Assembly (NCBI GenBank): GCA_964650285.1 | Contig: CAZYSP010000012.1 | Location: 1 to 35,678 of the forward strand | DNA from: JACPJP01 sp964650285 | GTDB lineage: Archaea > Nanobdellota > Nanobdellia > Woesearchaeales > GW2011-AR4 | DNA: 35,678 bases | Direction of reading: 5' to 3' | In this document: positions 22,052 through 28,709 of the stretch, one piece after another | Layout of the letters: each line of letters opens with the position of its first letter | How positions within the stretch are numbered: the first letter of the stretch is position 1 | The notes under the pieces: generated by a model | Told to the model about the DNA's origin: nothing | Databases searched by the model: none | Seen by the model: the letters and a program-made list of their open reading frames with translations, nothing else | Translations under genes and position numbers: made by a program

Positions 22052-22123
22052 GGCGACTGGCGAGAATCGAACTCGCGCCACAAGATCCACAGTCTTGTAT
22101 TCTACCACTAAACTACAGTCGCC
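22052..22123 (-). tRNA. tRNA-His(GUG), intronless, with encoded G-1
   Basis: Acceptor GCGACTG/CAGTCGC, anticodon arm CAAGA-CTGTGGA-TCTTG and T-arm GCGAG-TTCGATT-CTCGC give a standard tRNA with anticodon GUG. The extra 5' G (complement of 22123) facing C73 is the histidyl identity element and is encoded in the gene. It is the only intact tRNA in the window. A TATA box ends about 27 bases upstream. Confidence 0.94.
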
Positions 22124-22148
22124 ATAATACTCAGAACTAACTTTTGCC

Positions 22149-22157
22149 TTATAAATG
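22149..22157 (-). promoter_or_regulatory. TATA box of tRNA-His
   Basis: The minus strand reads ATTTATAAG about 27-30 bases upstream of the G-1 position, the spacing expected for an archaeal tRNA promoter. Confidence 0.6.
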
Positions 22158-22172
22158 TTTTGTGATTATTTT

Positions 22173-22664
22173 TTAACTCTCTTTTAAAAGAATCTGGTAA
22201 ATAATATATGGCAGAATAAAAGCTATAGCATAGACAGCTCCAGTCATTATAGGATTCTGAGGGTTTTCTATCCCTATAAATTTTTTTATATTATTTGAAA
22301 TAATAATAAAGTTTATTAGAGTAATAATTGGGATTATTATGCTTAAAAAAATATGATGTTTGGTTTCCAAATGCTCTATTCCCCTTATCAACAATTCAAA
22401 CAATAAACCAAATGCAAATCCAAGAGTAATTATAATCAAATAAAGCCGCATTCCGCTTAAGGCAAGAAGAAGGGGTACAAGTGCTACTGATATTATGAAG
22501 TTACCTATTATTGCTATTATAAGAGAAATCCAGTAAACAGCTTTATCCAGGAGCTTTATTTTTGGATGCTTGTTCTTTTTTGCACTTTCTATGATTTTTA
22601 TGGTTTTATTTACGTCGCTTTTATTCCATCCCTTTTCAATAAGGTATTTTTTTACGTTCTTCAT
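22173..22664 (-). CDS. Small membrane protein with an N-terminal helical domain, unknown function
   Basis: Residues 1-40 form a basic soluble helix-turn region (KKYLIEKGWNKSDVNKTIKI), followed by four membrane helices (~42-70, ~75-95, ~103-123 and ~138-158). The stretch resembles short DUF1707/SHOCT-like modules placed before membrane segments, but I cannot name the family. Its ATG overlaps the stop codon of the HEPN-like gene upstream by one base, so it is translated from the same mRNA as the Sec61-beta/NAC operon. Confidence 0.7.
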   Translation of the reverse strand: MKNVKKYLIEKGWNKSDVNKTIKIIESAKKNKHPKIKLLDKAVYWISLIIAIIGNFIISVALVPLLLALSGMRLYLIIITLGFAFGLLFELLIRGIEHLETKHHIFLSIIIPIITLINFIIISNNIKKFIGIENPQNPIMTGAVYAIAFILPYIIYQILLKES

Positions 22665-23128
22665 TAATCCTCTTCTTTCCCTTCAACAATTCTTTCAACA
22701 TAATCAACAAAATTTTTTGCCAGCCCATAATAATCTTTCAAGATATCGATGTTTATTTCAACTATTTCATTGTTATCCAGGGTGCAGGTCATTGTAACAT
22801 GCCTTCTGTACTCTTCCCTCTTGGTGTAGTCTGCCTTAATTACCTTCCTTAGTTTCAAATAAAGATTCATGTACTTAATAATTTCTTCATCTGTAAAAGT
22901 TTTCATTAATAATTCAGCGCTTATTCTTGGATTGGAGGGTACTTCCTCAATCTTTTTCTGCTCTTTTGCATATTTAAGCAAGGATTCTATTCCAAAAGAA
23001 AAAGCGTTTATGAGTCTTTCAATCATATGCCTTATCATATCTGCAGTACGGGTATATTTCAGGCTTACATAGAATAGGTGGTCAACTCTCTTTAATTCCT
23101 GCCTTGTATTGTCCAGAGCTTCTTTCAT
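22664..23128 (-). CDS. HEPN-like helical protein, second paralogue without the catalytic motif
   Basis: This 154-residue all-helical protein is a divergent copy of its neighbour. MIRHMIERLINAFSFGIESL aligns with the ENLFLTFSYGMGSVLHYERV helix of the other gene, and YLKLRKVIKADYTKREEYRR aligns with LRDIIIAHRKSPIEFSRNER. The His of the RxxxxxH motif is replaced here (RKVIKADY). In toxin-type HEPN systems one partner is often inactive. It begins one base after the upstream stop. The role is unknown; the assignment rests on the helix pattern and the pairwise resemblance. Confidence 0.6.
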   Translation of the reverse strand: MKEALDNTRQELKRVDHLFYVSLKYTRTADMIRHMIERLINAFSFGIESLLKYAKEQKKIEEVPSNPRISAELLMKTFTDEEIIKYMNLYLKLRKVIKADYTKREEYRRHVTMTCTLDNNEIVEINIDILKDYYGLAKNFVDYVERIVEGKEED

Positions 23129-23129
23129 T

Positions 23130-23618
23130 CTATCTGTTAAATATTGCCTCGTCCTTGCTTACAATGGTAGAGACATTTTTTATAAATAATTTTGCCTTCT
23201 GCACATAGGATTTAACTTCATTCAAGGATATTGCCCTTGTTCTGTAATCTCCATTACAGATAACAAACCTTTCATTTCTTGAGAACTCTATAGGGCTTTT
23301 CCTGTGCGCGATTATTATATCCCTTAAGTCTTTTATTATTTTTAAGTACTCGGTGTCTATGCCATATTTTTTTGTACACTTGTCCCTGAACAACTCAAAT
23401 TTTGATGTAAAATTATCTGGAAACGGAGGTATGCGTTTGAACACACGCTCATAATGGAGCACAGAGCCCATACCATAGGAAAATGTAAGGAATAAATTCT
23501 CAACAGATGACAATAAAAGATGAGGATCTTTAACCATTGGATATGTCATTGTCAACATATGATCTGCAAGCTGCAGTTTTTTATTTGCTGCAGACCTTAA
23601 CTCCTGAAATTTTTCCAT
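23130..23618 (-). CDS. HEPN-like helical protein with an RxxxxxH motif
   Basis: This 162-residue protein is predicted all-alpha with LSSVENLFLTFSYGMGSVLH early and DLRDIIIAHRKSPIEFSRNE (residues ~104-123) containing R-D-I-I-I-A-H, within the Rx4-6H pattern of HEPN ribonucleases. The following beta-like FVICNGDYRTRAISL and the last helix are shared with the paralogue downstream. It may be an RNA-cleaving or RNA-binding subunit. It sits about 55 bases after NAC in a cotranslational-targeting neighbourhood, so a link with ribosomes is possible but unproven. Confidence 0.6.
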   Translation of the reverse strand: MEKFQELRSAANKKLQLADHMLTMTYPMVKDPHLLLSSVENLFLTFSYGMGSVLHYERVFKRIPPFPDNFTSKFELFRDKCTKKYGIDTEYLKIIKDLRDIIIAHRKSPIEFSRNERFVICNGDYRTRAISLNEVKSYVQKAKLFIKNVSTIVSKDEAIFNR

Positions 23619-23674
23619 AATAGATAATATGATATAGAAGTTTAAATAGTTTTTTGAAAATTGTTAGACTATGT

Positions 23675-24016
23675 TTATTGACCTTTTAGAGACATGATAG
23701 TCTTTGCCAAATCACCATCATTTTCCTTAATAGCTTCTCTTACTTTTTCTTCTGTTGCTCCTGTCTGCTGCATAACGGTTTTAATATCGTCCTGATTTAT
23801 TTCCGGCTCAGTGGAAATTACGCGCTCTTCAGCCTGGCCAACAACCTGAAAAGTTTCCTGGCCCATCATGTTAACCTTGCTCACCTGGGGGTTTTGGATT
23901 ACAATTTCTTTATCGCTTGTTTTTATTGTAACTTCTGTTGCATCTATCTCTTCCTGCTTAATGCCCATTCTTTTCATAGCTTTCTGCATTTCTCTTGGAT
24001 TTATTCCGGGTATCAT
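23675..24016 (-). CDS. nac: Nascent polypeptide-associated complex protein
   Basis: Archaeal NAC homodimers bind the ribosome near the tunnel exit and shield nascent chains. The 113-residue protein has the N-terminal MIPGINPREMQKAMKRMGIK, a NAC beta-barrel (EVTIKTSDKEIVIQNPQVSK with VVGQAEER) and a C-terminal UBA domain (INQDDIKTVMQQTGATEEKV, then REAIKENDGDLAKTIMSL). Length is normal. It starts one base after the Sec61-beta stop, so the two are coupled, an informative pairing of nascent-chain chaperone and translocon subunit. Confidence 0.95.
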   Translation of the reverse strand: MIPGINPREMQKAMKRMGIKQEEIDATEVTIKTSDKEIVIQNPQVSKVNMMGQETFQVVGQAEERVISTEPEINQDDIKTVMQQTGATEEKVREAIKENDGDLAKTIMSLKGQ

Positions 24017-24017
24017 T

Positions 24018-24191
24018 TTATATTCCTAAAATTCTGTTTCCATAAGTGTAAAGAAATACCATTATAACTATAACAACAATGCACATGATAATTATGTGCC
24101 CTGGCTTTATTCTTATCCTGCTCTTGTACTCGTCAAAGTACCTCATTAATCCGCCCATTCCGGACGGCATTGAAATTTTGTCTTGCGCCAT
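24018..24191 (-). CDS. Preprotein translocase subunit Sec61-beta (SecG-like)
   Basis: A 57-residue tail-anchored protein: a polar N-terminus MAQDKISMPSGMGGLMRYFD, the basic EYKSRIRIKPGHI, then one membrane helix (IIIMCIVVIVIMVFLYTY) and a short outer tail. This is the standard layout of archaeal Sec61-beta, the small non-essential subunit of the SecY channel, including the GLMRYFDEY motif. It opens the operon with NAC. The nearest upstream feature is RNase P RNA, ending about 32 bases away. Confidence 0.9.
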   Translation of the reverse strand: MAQDKISMPSGMGGLMRYFDEYKSRIRIKPGHIIIMCIVVIVIMVFLYTYGNRILGI

Positions 24192-24223
24192 TTTAATTTT
24201 GGTTGATTAAATTTTAAAAAATT

Positions 24224-24565
24224 GCAGGGCCAGAATAAGCCACCTTCTGTCAGATGTTTTATCAGCGTTAGCTGACATCACCTGTCTTAGCATTTAACTA
24301 AGCGTCTTTTAAGGCTGCATAGCAGCTATTTTGACTTGCACCAGCCAGGACTCACCGTTTCATCCTTCCCTGAAAAAATGTCAAAAGGTTCACTCAAGTT
24401 TGTCACCAAACTTTTCGCGTTTATCATCCTATTCTCAGGAGGTTTCGTTTCTGAGTGGTTGCCATCCATTGCTGGATCTTACTTTCGCAAGTGTCTATTA
24501 GGCGAAAACCTAGGTGGGTGGACTTTCCTCAGTGTTGAACACCGTTAGCTAAGTACCGACCCTGC
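24224..24565 (-). ncRNA. rnpB: RNase P RNA (archaeal type A)
   Basis: The universal 5' core GAGGAAAGTCC is at 24520-24530 (minus strand) and the 3' core ACAGAAGGTGGCTTA at 24236-24250. The ends pair as P1 (GCAGGG with CCCTGC), giving about 342 bases. The RNA is the catalytic subunit that matures tRNA 5' ends. A TATA box (TTTATAAA, ~24588-24598) is centred 27 bases upstream. It lies between structured RNA copy B and sec61-beta, all on the same strand. Confidence 0.95.
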
Positions 24566-24587
24566 CCTCTAAAGTAAGGATTTGTTG

Positions 24588-24598
24588 TTTATAAATTT
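24588..24598 (-). promoter_or_regulatory. TATA box of rnpB
   Basis: The minus strand reads AAATTTATAAA with its centre 27 bases from the start of P1. The element is nearly symmetric, so a plus-strand start toward copy B of the structured RNA is also conceivable. Confidence 0.6.
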
Positions 24599-24610
24599 AA
24601 CTCTTTTTCT

Positions 24611-24751
24611 AGTCTATGTCAAAGCTGACTGAAGACAAAATGTTGCATCTTGATATCACTTTGCATATATCGTTTGGTTATGATACACAACATTTTAATT
24701 GAAGTCCTTGCTTTATTTTGCCCGCCCGCCTCCCCTGGATAGACATAGACT
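24611..24751 (-). ncRNA. Structured RNA candidate, copy B (G-quadruplex motif plus conserved hairpin)
   Basis: A 10-bp closing helix (AGTCTATGTC with GACATAGACT) encloses TATCCAGGGGAGGCGGGCGG (G-tracts at 24721-24735) and a hairpin with arms AAAATGTTG/CAACATTTT (24688-24696 with 24637-24645), inside which GATAT/ATATC forms a short stem. Compared with copy A at 19.6 kb, the G-tracts are unchanged while the single-base loops change T to C; the hairpin arms co-vary (GCTG/CAGC versus GTTG/CAAC); and the closing helix is paired in both although its sequence is different. These are signatures of a conserved RNA. A TATA-like CTTAAAGG lies ~30 bases upstream. The strand is not proven. Confidence 0.6.
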
Positions 24752-24765
24752 TATTTCTAAGAAAT

Positions 24766-24885
24766 CTATTTTCTCTTTCCTTTAAGCAATGCATCTTTAA
24801 GGGATTTTATCTCTTCCAGCTGCTCTATGAGAATGCCTTCTTTTATATCCTCTCCTATTGCAAGAAGTATGATGAAAATGACCAT
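24766..24885 (-). CDS. Small membrane protein, possibly continuous with the preceding ORF through an in-frame TGA
   Basis: From its ATG this encodes 39 residues: a membrane helix MVIFIILLAIG and a charged helical tail ending LLKGKRK. The same frame is open upstream to a TGA at 24919-24921, and the codons between (GFLQTIFLWLS) look like the first half of the same membrane helix. That suggests the true start is a non-ATG codon, or that the upstream ORF is read through. Function unknown. Confidence 0.45.
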   Translation of the reverse strand: MVIFIILLAIGEDIKEGILIEQLEEIKSLKDALLKGKRK

Positions 24886-24918
24886 CGATAGCCAGAGGAA
24901 GATTGTTTGTAAGAAACC

Positions 24919-25044
24919 TCAGCTCAATTGATTTCCTTCTATAGCGTATGTCTTGCTTATGAGCATGTAGCCTATAAGAAGGATAAGCAGCCCAACTATA
25001 AGTAGCATCTCCTCAAAAGAACTTGTCTTTCTTACTATTGCCAT
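24919..25044 (-). CDS. Small single-helix membrane protein, 41 residues
   Basis: The peptide MAIVRKTSSFEEMLLIVGLL continues with a membrane helix and ends TYAIEGNQLS at a TGA. GGAGATGC occurs within it, but no strong ribosome-binding site precedes the ATG; a TATA-like TTATATACTT-type stretch near 25070 suggests its own short leader. Together with the next ORF it would be a two-helix protein interrupted by one stop. No family recognised. Confidence 0.45.
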   Translation of the reverse strand: MAIVRKTSSFEEMLLIVGLLILLIGYMLISKTYAIEGNQLS

Positions 25045-25088
25045 TCTTGTTTATTCCAGATTTATTACATTTATATACTTTTTTATTT

Positions 25089-26222
25089 TTATCTGCCTAA
25101 AACTAGGATTTGGTATTCCTTTTTCCCACTAAAAACATTTACCTCATCATAAATTCTGAATTTATATTTGGATGAGAATTTTTCTACCATATCTTTGTCT
25201 CCAATCAAAACAATCTTTCCTTTTTTGTTTAGGATAAACTCTGCCTGGTAGAAGAATTCGTTATAGATATTGCTGCTGTCTTTTTTTTGTAATGAAGGCA
25301 AAATTGTAACTATTTTGTCTATGCTGCCTTTCTTAAATTTTGTGTCCAGCCATCCAATATCATTTCTGCTGAAGCTTATTTTTTTACCAATGCCTGCTAT
25401 TTTGCTGTTTTTCCTTGAATAGTTAAGGTATTTCATTGAAGAATCAATATTATATATTTTTGGTTTAGAAGCTAACATTTCCTTATCCAGTTTTTTAAAT
25501 AATCCATTGAAATCAAAATTTTTGAATTTTTGGAATTTTAAAAAAATAAATTTTTCTTTGTTGAAATAATTGATTGGGAATTTTGAAGCAAACAAAGCAG
25601 CCTCTATTGGTATTGTTCCAGAAGCTGAGAATGGGTCTAACAGTGTTTCGTTTTTATTGTAGTCTGATAACCTGGCAAGAGAATATGCTATTGTTCCTTT
25701 TATATCTGCTGGATGAGAGAATATCTTGTATGACCTTTTGCTTAAATCAAAACCTGCAAAATCTGTTCCTATGTAGCACTTTTTTCCTGTCAGATATGCA
25801 AAGATTACAATTTCAGGGTTACCAAGATCGACTTTTTGCCTGTAATTATATTTTTTTTCTATATGTTCTATTATTATCTCTCCAAACTTTTTTTCTATTT
25901 CTGGAGTTGATAATTTTCCATTATTTATTTTAATACATTTTACTCTAAATTGAATATTTTTATTTAACCATTCTTTAAAATTAATTTTTTCTAAATTTTT
26001 ATAAAAATCATCGAAAATATTATCAAAGTCAAACTCGCAAAGAAGGTAGTAGACCCCTATAGAGGATTGTGATTTGTAGCATAATTTAAATAAATCTTCA
26101 TAGTTTTTTATATCAAAAACAACACATGCTTCATTAATTTTTGAGTTGGTGTTTATTAAGTCCTTTACTTCCAGAGATGCTATGTTTTCCATTCCTTTAT
26201 GCGTTGTTAAAAAGCCTTTCAT
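25089..26222 (-). CDS. THUMP-domain methyltransferase-like protein (Trm14/RlmL type) with an altered catalytic motif
   Basis: The first ~170 residues look like a ferredoxin-like plus THUMP module that binds tRNA acceptor stems (SLEVKDLINTNSK, and IVIFAYLTGKKCYIGTDFAG). The rest is a Rossmann-fold methyltransferase with SAM motif I as LLDPFSASGTIPIEAALFAS. Motif IV, normally (N/D)PP(Y/F), reads TILPSLQKKD, without the Asn/Asp and the aromatic residue needed for guanine-N2 methylation. Archaeal relatives methylate G6 of tRNA. The protein may be inactive or act on another substrate. Length 377 is normal. It diverges from the PIN-Rpb7 cluster across an AT-rich gap. Confidence 0.8.
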   Translation of the reverse strand: MKGFLTTHKGMENIASLEVKDLINTNSKINEACVVFDIKNYEDLFKLCYKSQSSIGVYYLLCEFDFDNIFDDFYKNLEKINFKEWLNKNIQFRVKCIKINNGKLSTPEIEKKFGEIIIEHIEKKYNYRQKVDLGNPEIVIFAYLTGKKCYIGTDFAGFDLSKRSYKIFSHPADIKGTIAYSLARLSDYNKNETLLDPFSASGTIPIEAALFASKFPINYFNKEKFIFLKFQKFKNFDFNGLFKKLDKEMLASKPKIYNIDSSMKYLNYSRKNSKIAGIGKKISFSRNDIGWLDTKFKKGSIDKIVTILPSLQKKDSSNIYNEFFYQAEFILNKKGKIVLIGDKDMVEKFSSKYKFRIYDEVNVFSGKKEYQILVLGR

Positions 26223-26275
26223 AATAGCATCTGATTTATAGGTATTTATAAAAATGTTTATAATTGATAGGATAG

Positions 26276-26412
26276 TACAATACTAAAAATTCAAATACTA
26301 AAAATTCAATAAATAAAAACAATTATAGAAAAATTAATAAGACTTATTAAAAATAAAAAAATTAAATTAAAAATTATTAATAATTAAAAAATAATAAAAT
26401 AAATAATTAAAA
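26276..26412. other. Extremely AT-rich spacer between divergent genes
   Basis: Almost only A and T, with short repeats such as two tandem copies of ACTAAAAATTCAA and many AATTAAAA-type strings. It contains several TATA-like strings for both directions (the THUMP gene leftward, the PIN gene rightward), so no single promoter can be chosen. No ORF or RNA structure is seen. Confidence 0.5.
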
Positions 26413-26817
26413 ATGAGAAAAATACTGCTGGACACTAACTTTCTTATGATCTGTTTTCAGTTCAAAGTAGATATATTTACCCAGATAGACAAAATATCTG
26501 CGTTTAATTACAGGCTTTTTGTTCTGGATAAAAGTATTGATGAGCTTAAAAAGATTGTTGAAGAGCAGAAAGGCAAGCATAAGGATGCTGCAAAGATTGC
26601 ATTAAAGTTAATAGCGATTAAAAACATTGGGATAATAAAGACTAAAAGTAATGAGAAAACAGACGATATTATTCTAGATATAGCCTCAAAGGAGGATTTT
26701 ATTGTAGCCACACAAGACAAAGATTTAAAAAGGAGACTTATTAACCAAAGTGTTAGCATAATAGTTTTAAAGCAGAAAAAGACTCTGGTCATTATGAATG
26801 ACAAGGGTTTCGCATGA
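26413..26817 (+). CDS. PIN-domain protein (Fcf1/Utp24-like)
   Basis: This 134-residue PIN-fold protein has the acidic metal-binding residues in place: ILLDTNFLM (D8), a Glu/Asp in VLDKSIDELKKI, KTDDIILDIA, and FIVATQDKDLKRRLI. Archaeal members next to rpoE1 are related to eukaryotic Fcf1, the 18S rRNA processing endonuclease, so an rRNA or RNA-processing role is likely rather than toxin activity; no antitoxin is adjacent. It is followed by a hairpin with a T-run and then Rpb7. Confidence 0.85.
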   Translation: MRKILLDTNFLMICFQFKVDIFTQIDKISAFNYRLFVLDKSIDELKKIVEEQKGKHKDAAKIALKLIAIKNIGIIKTKSNEKTDDIILDIASKEDFIVATQDKDLKRRLINQSVSIIVLKQKKTLVIMNDKGFA

Positions 26818-26821
26818 AATC

Positions 26822-26860
26822 CTCCAATGTGCAATTGGAAAGTAGGCTGTGATTTTTTAG
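26822..26860 (+). terminator. Hairpin plus T-run after the PIN gene
   Basis: A 6-bp inverted repeat (TCCAAT, five-base loop, ATTGGA) lies just after the PIN stop codon and is followed about 15 bases later by ATTTTTTAG. Archaeal termination mainly needs the T-run, so this is a plausible but weak terminator separating PIN from the leaderless rpoE1 unit. Confidence 0.35.
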
Positions 26861-26887
26861 CTTATGTTTGCACAAACCTAGGAAAGG

Positions 26888-26896
26888 TTTATAAAA
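26888..26896 (+). promoter_or_regulatory. TATA box of the rpoE1 operon
   Basis: TTTATAAAA is centred 27 bases before the rpoE1 ATG, so the mRNA should begin at the start codon. The element starts the rpoE1-spt4-S24e-S27ae unit. Confidence 0.65.
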
Positions 26897-26918
26897 CGAA
26901 ATTTTACTCAAAGGAAAA

Positions 26919-27515
26919 ATGTACTACAAAATAGAGCTTAAAGACAGAGTGCGGGTGCCTCCAAACCTGTTTAATATGGATGCAAAAGAAGCAGTTATAA
27001 AGAGTGTAAAGAAGAAATACAACGGCTATATATCCAAGGATATGGGCATTGTAATAGATGTTTCCGGGGTAAAAGAAATAGGAGAGGGTGTTATAATACC
27101 TGGAGACGGATCATCTTACTATGAAGCAACATTTGAGGTTTTGAGTTTTAAGCCTGAGTTACAGGAAGTTGTTTTAGGGCGCATTAGAGACATAGTTGAT
27201 TTTGGGGCTTTCATAACATTAGGTCCTATAGATGGTATGATACATATAAGCCAGACAATGGATGATTTTGTAAGTTTCAGCAAAGAAAAAACCCTGTCTG
27301 GAAAGGAGAGCAAAAAAGCTTTGAAGATTAATGATGTTTGCAGGGCAAGGATAATAGCCGTTTCATTCAAGGATCCCTTAAACCCTAAATTAGGGCTTAC
27401 AATGAGGCAGCAGGGGCTTGGAAGGCTTGATTGGTTAGAAGAAGATGAAGAGAAGCCTGCAAAAAAAGAGGCAAAAAAGGAAACTAAGAAAAAGGGAGCT
27501 AAAAAGAAGAAATAA
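26919..27515 (+). CDS. rpoE1: RNA polymerase subunit Rpo7/RpoE' (Rpb7 homologue)
   Basis: This stalk subunit of archaeal RNA polymerase binds nascent RNA and aids open-complex formation. MYYKIELKDRVRVPPNLFNM opens the N-terminal RNP-like domain. The S1-type OB domain starts near residue 85: VVLGRIRDIVDFGAFITLGP, then IDGMIHISQ and LGLTMRQQGLGRLDWLEED. The last ~25 residues are a Lys/Glu/Ala-rich extension (KPAKKEAKKETKKKGAKKKK) not part of the usual ~187-residue protein. Spt4 follows 14 bases later, the standard archaeal arrangement. Confidence 0.96.
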   Translation: MYYKIELKDRVRVPPNLFNMDAKEAVIKSVKKKYNGYISKDMGIVIDVSGVKEIGEGVIIPGDGSSYYEATFEVLSFKPELQEVVLGRIRDIVDFGAFITLGPIDGMIHISQTMDDFVSFSKEKTLSGKESKKALKINDVCRARIIAVSFKDPLNPKLGLTMRQQGLGRLDWLEEDEEKPAKKEAKKETKKKGAKKKK

Positions 27516-27529
27516 TAATGGGGTTTTAA

Positions 27530-27715
27530 ATGAAAAAAAAGGTATGTAAGAAATGCAAGCTTTTTGTTGAAGGAAATGTATGTCCTGTATGCAAATCCAA
27601 TCAATTTTCCTCAAACTGGCAGGGAAGATTGCATATATTGGATGCTAACAAATCGGCAATTGCAGGCAAAATAGACATAACAGTAAAGGGAGAATATGCT
27701 ATAAAAGTCAGGTGA
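27530..27715 (+). CDS. spt4: Transcription elongation factor Spt4
   Basis: Spt4 is the zinc-ribbon partner of Spt5, clamping RNA polymerase for processive elongation. The 61-residue protein has VCKKCKLFVEGNVCPVCKSN with the four zinc-binding Cys, followed by FSSNWQGRLHILDANKSAIA and a final beta strand. Length is normal. It is sandwiched between rpoE1 and the S24e gene in a conserved transcription-translation operon. Confidence 0.95.
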   Translation: MKKKVCKKCKLFVEGNVCPVCKSNQFSSNWQGRLHILDANKSAIAGKIDITVKGEYAIKVR

Positions 27716-27722
27716 TTTTTCT

Positions 27723-28166
27723 ATGGAGCTAAGAATTATCAACAAGGGAGATGAGCCTTTACTATCAAGAGTAAAGATTGAAGCAGAGATGGTATTTGAA
27801 AAATCAACTCCTTCAAGAGCAGAGATCAAAAGCAAGCTGGCCAAGGATCTGGGCAAAGATGAAAAGTTGGTTGTTGTTAAGGGAATTTATACCTTATATG
27901 GCTTGAAAAAAGCAAAAAATATAGCTTATGTTTATGAAAATGAGGAATCCCTGAAGAGAATAGAAGTGAAAACAAAGAAAAAAGTTAAGAAAAAAACTCC
28001 TAAAGAGGTAAAAGAGAAAGCTGAAGAGAAACAAAAACCTAAAAAGGAAGAAGCCAAGGAAGAGCCTAAACAGGAGGCTAAGCAGAAGGAGAAGCCAAAA
28101 GCTGAGGCAAAGCAAGAGGGTAAAAAACCAGAAGAGCAGAAAAAGGTAAAGGAAGAAGGTAAATAA
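27723..28166 (+). CDS. rps24e: Ribosomal protein eS24 with a long charged extension
   Basis: Residues 1-90 form the S24e fold: MELRIINKGDEPLLSRVKIE, then STPSRAEIKSKLAKDLGKDE, then VVVKGIYTLYGLKKAKNIAY followed by VYENEESLKRIE. The remaining ~57 residues are Lys/Glu/Pro/Gln repeats (for example KEEAKEEPKQEAKQKEKPKA) with no fold expected. Typical archaeal eS24 is about 100 residues, so over a third of this protein is extension. It binds the small subunit. The next gene, eS27-type, begins two bases later. Confidence 0.95.
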   Translation: MELRIINKGDEPLLSRVKIEAEMVFEKSTPSRAEIKSKLAKDLGKDEKLVVVKGIYTLYGLKKAKNIAYVYENEESLKRIEVKTKKKVKKKTPKEVKEKAEEKQKPKKEEAKEEPKQEAKQKEKPKAEAKQEGKKPEEQKKVKEEGK

Positions 28167-28168
28167 AT

Positions 28169-28357
28169 ATGGCAAAGAAGAAAAAAAACAAAAAGAAAGC
28201 AATGCAGGTATGGAAGCTTTACCAGGTGTCTGGAGACAAGGTAGAGAGGAAAAACAAGTTCTGCTCTAAATGCGGAAGCGGGATTTTTCTAGCAAAGCAC
28301 AAAGACAGAGAAACATGCGGTAAATGTGGATATTCTGAGTTTACTTCTAAGAAATAA
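28169..28357 (+). CDS. rps27ae: Ribosomal protein eS31 (S27ae)
   Basis: A 62-residue zinc-ribbon small-subunit protein. The basic N-terminus KKKKNKKKAMQVWKLYQVSG is followed by KNKFCSKCGSGIFLAKHKD and ETCGKCGYSEF, which supply the CxxC...CxxC zinc site. In eukaryotes it is fused to ubiquitin; here, as in other archaea, it stands alone. It closes the rpoE1-spt4-eS24-eS31 operon. Confidence 0.95.
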   Translation: MAKKKKNKKKAMQVWKLYQVSGDKVERKNKFCSKCGSGIFLAKHKDRETCGKCGYSEFTSKK

Positions 28358-28454
28358 TATTTAATACGTATTTAATACATATTTAGTCCATTTTTACTAC
28401 TAAATTTTGGATAGAATGATTATTTTCTTCCTTATATACACTAAGAAATAGAAA

Positions 28455-28709
28455 TTAATCAACTCCTTCTAGCTCCTCTTTTATTTTATTGATTTTCTGT
28501 AGTTTTTCTTTTAACTGTAGTAGCTTTTCATTAATTTCAGTTTTTTTATTGTTCGAATGGACTTCTTTGTCAACCAGCCCAGAAATTTTTTCCCTAAGTT
28601 CTGTCTCTTCATTTTGGGTCAAATTAATGTCTTTACCAATAGATTTAGATTCTTCTTCCAGTTTATTTTTTTCTTCTTTTAATTGTTCTTGTTCTTTCTC
28701 TTGTTTCAT
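28455..28709 (-). CDS. Coiled-coil protein, downstream half of a probable split gene
   Basis: The 84-residue product is nearly all heptad-like Lys/Glu/Leu sequence (MKQEKEQEQLKEEKNKLEEE, then LQLKEKLQKINKIKEELEG). It overlaps the end of the preceding small ORF by 47 bases in another frame, and both halves have the same composition, so a single-base slip near the A-rich overlap may separate one original gene. Role unknown; the neighbouring COG1340-like coiled-coil gene suggests a related structural function. Confidence 0.5.
   Translation of the reverse strand: MKQEKEQEQLKEEKNKLEEESKSIGKDINLTQNEETELREKISGLVDKEVHSNNKKTEINEKLLQLKEKLQKINKIKEELEGVD

Noticed and set aside
24766..25044. UGA recoded as Trp in this genome
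   Set aside because: Several genes in the window (PIN, spt4, helicase, the 123-residue hypothetical) terminate at TGA at their expected ends.
26276..26412. AT-rich repeat region as a replication origin
   Set aside because: No ORB-type repeats, no cdc6/orc1 gene nearby; it reads as a divergent promoter spacer.
26413..26817. PIN gene as a VapC toxin
   Set aside because: No antitoxin precedes it, and its position before rpoE1 and its sequence fit the Fcf1-like group.
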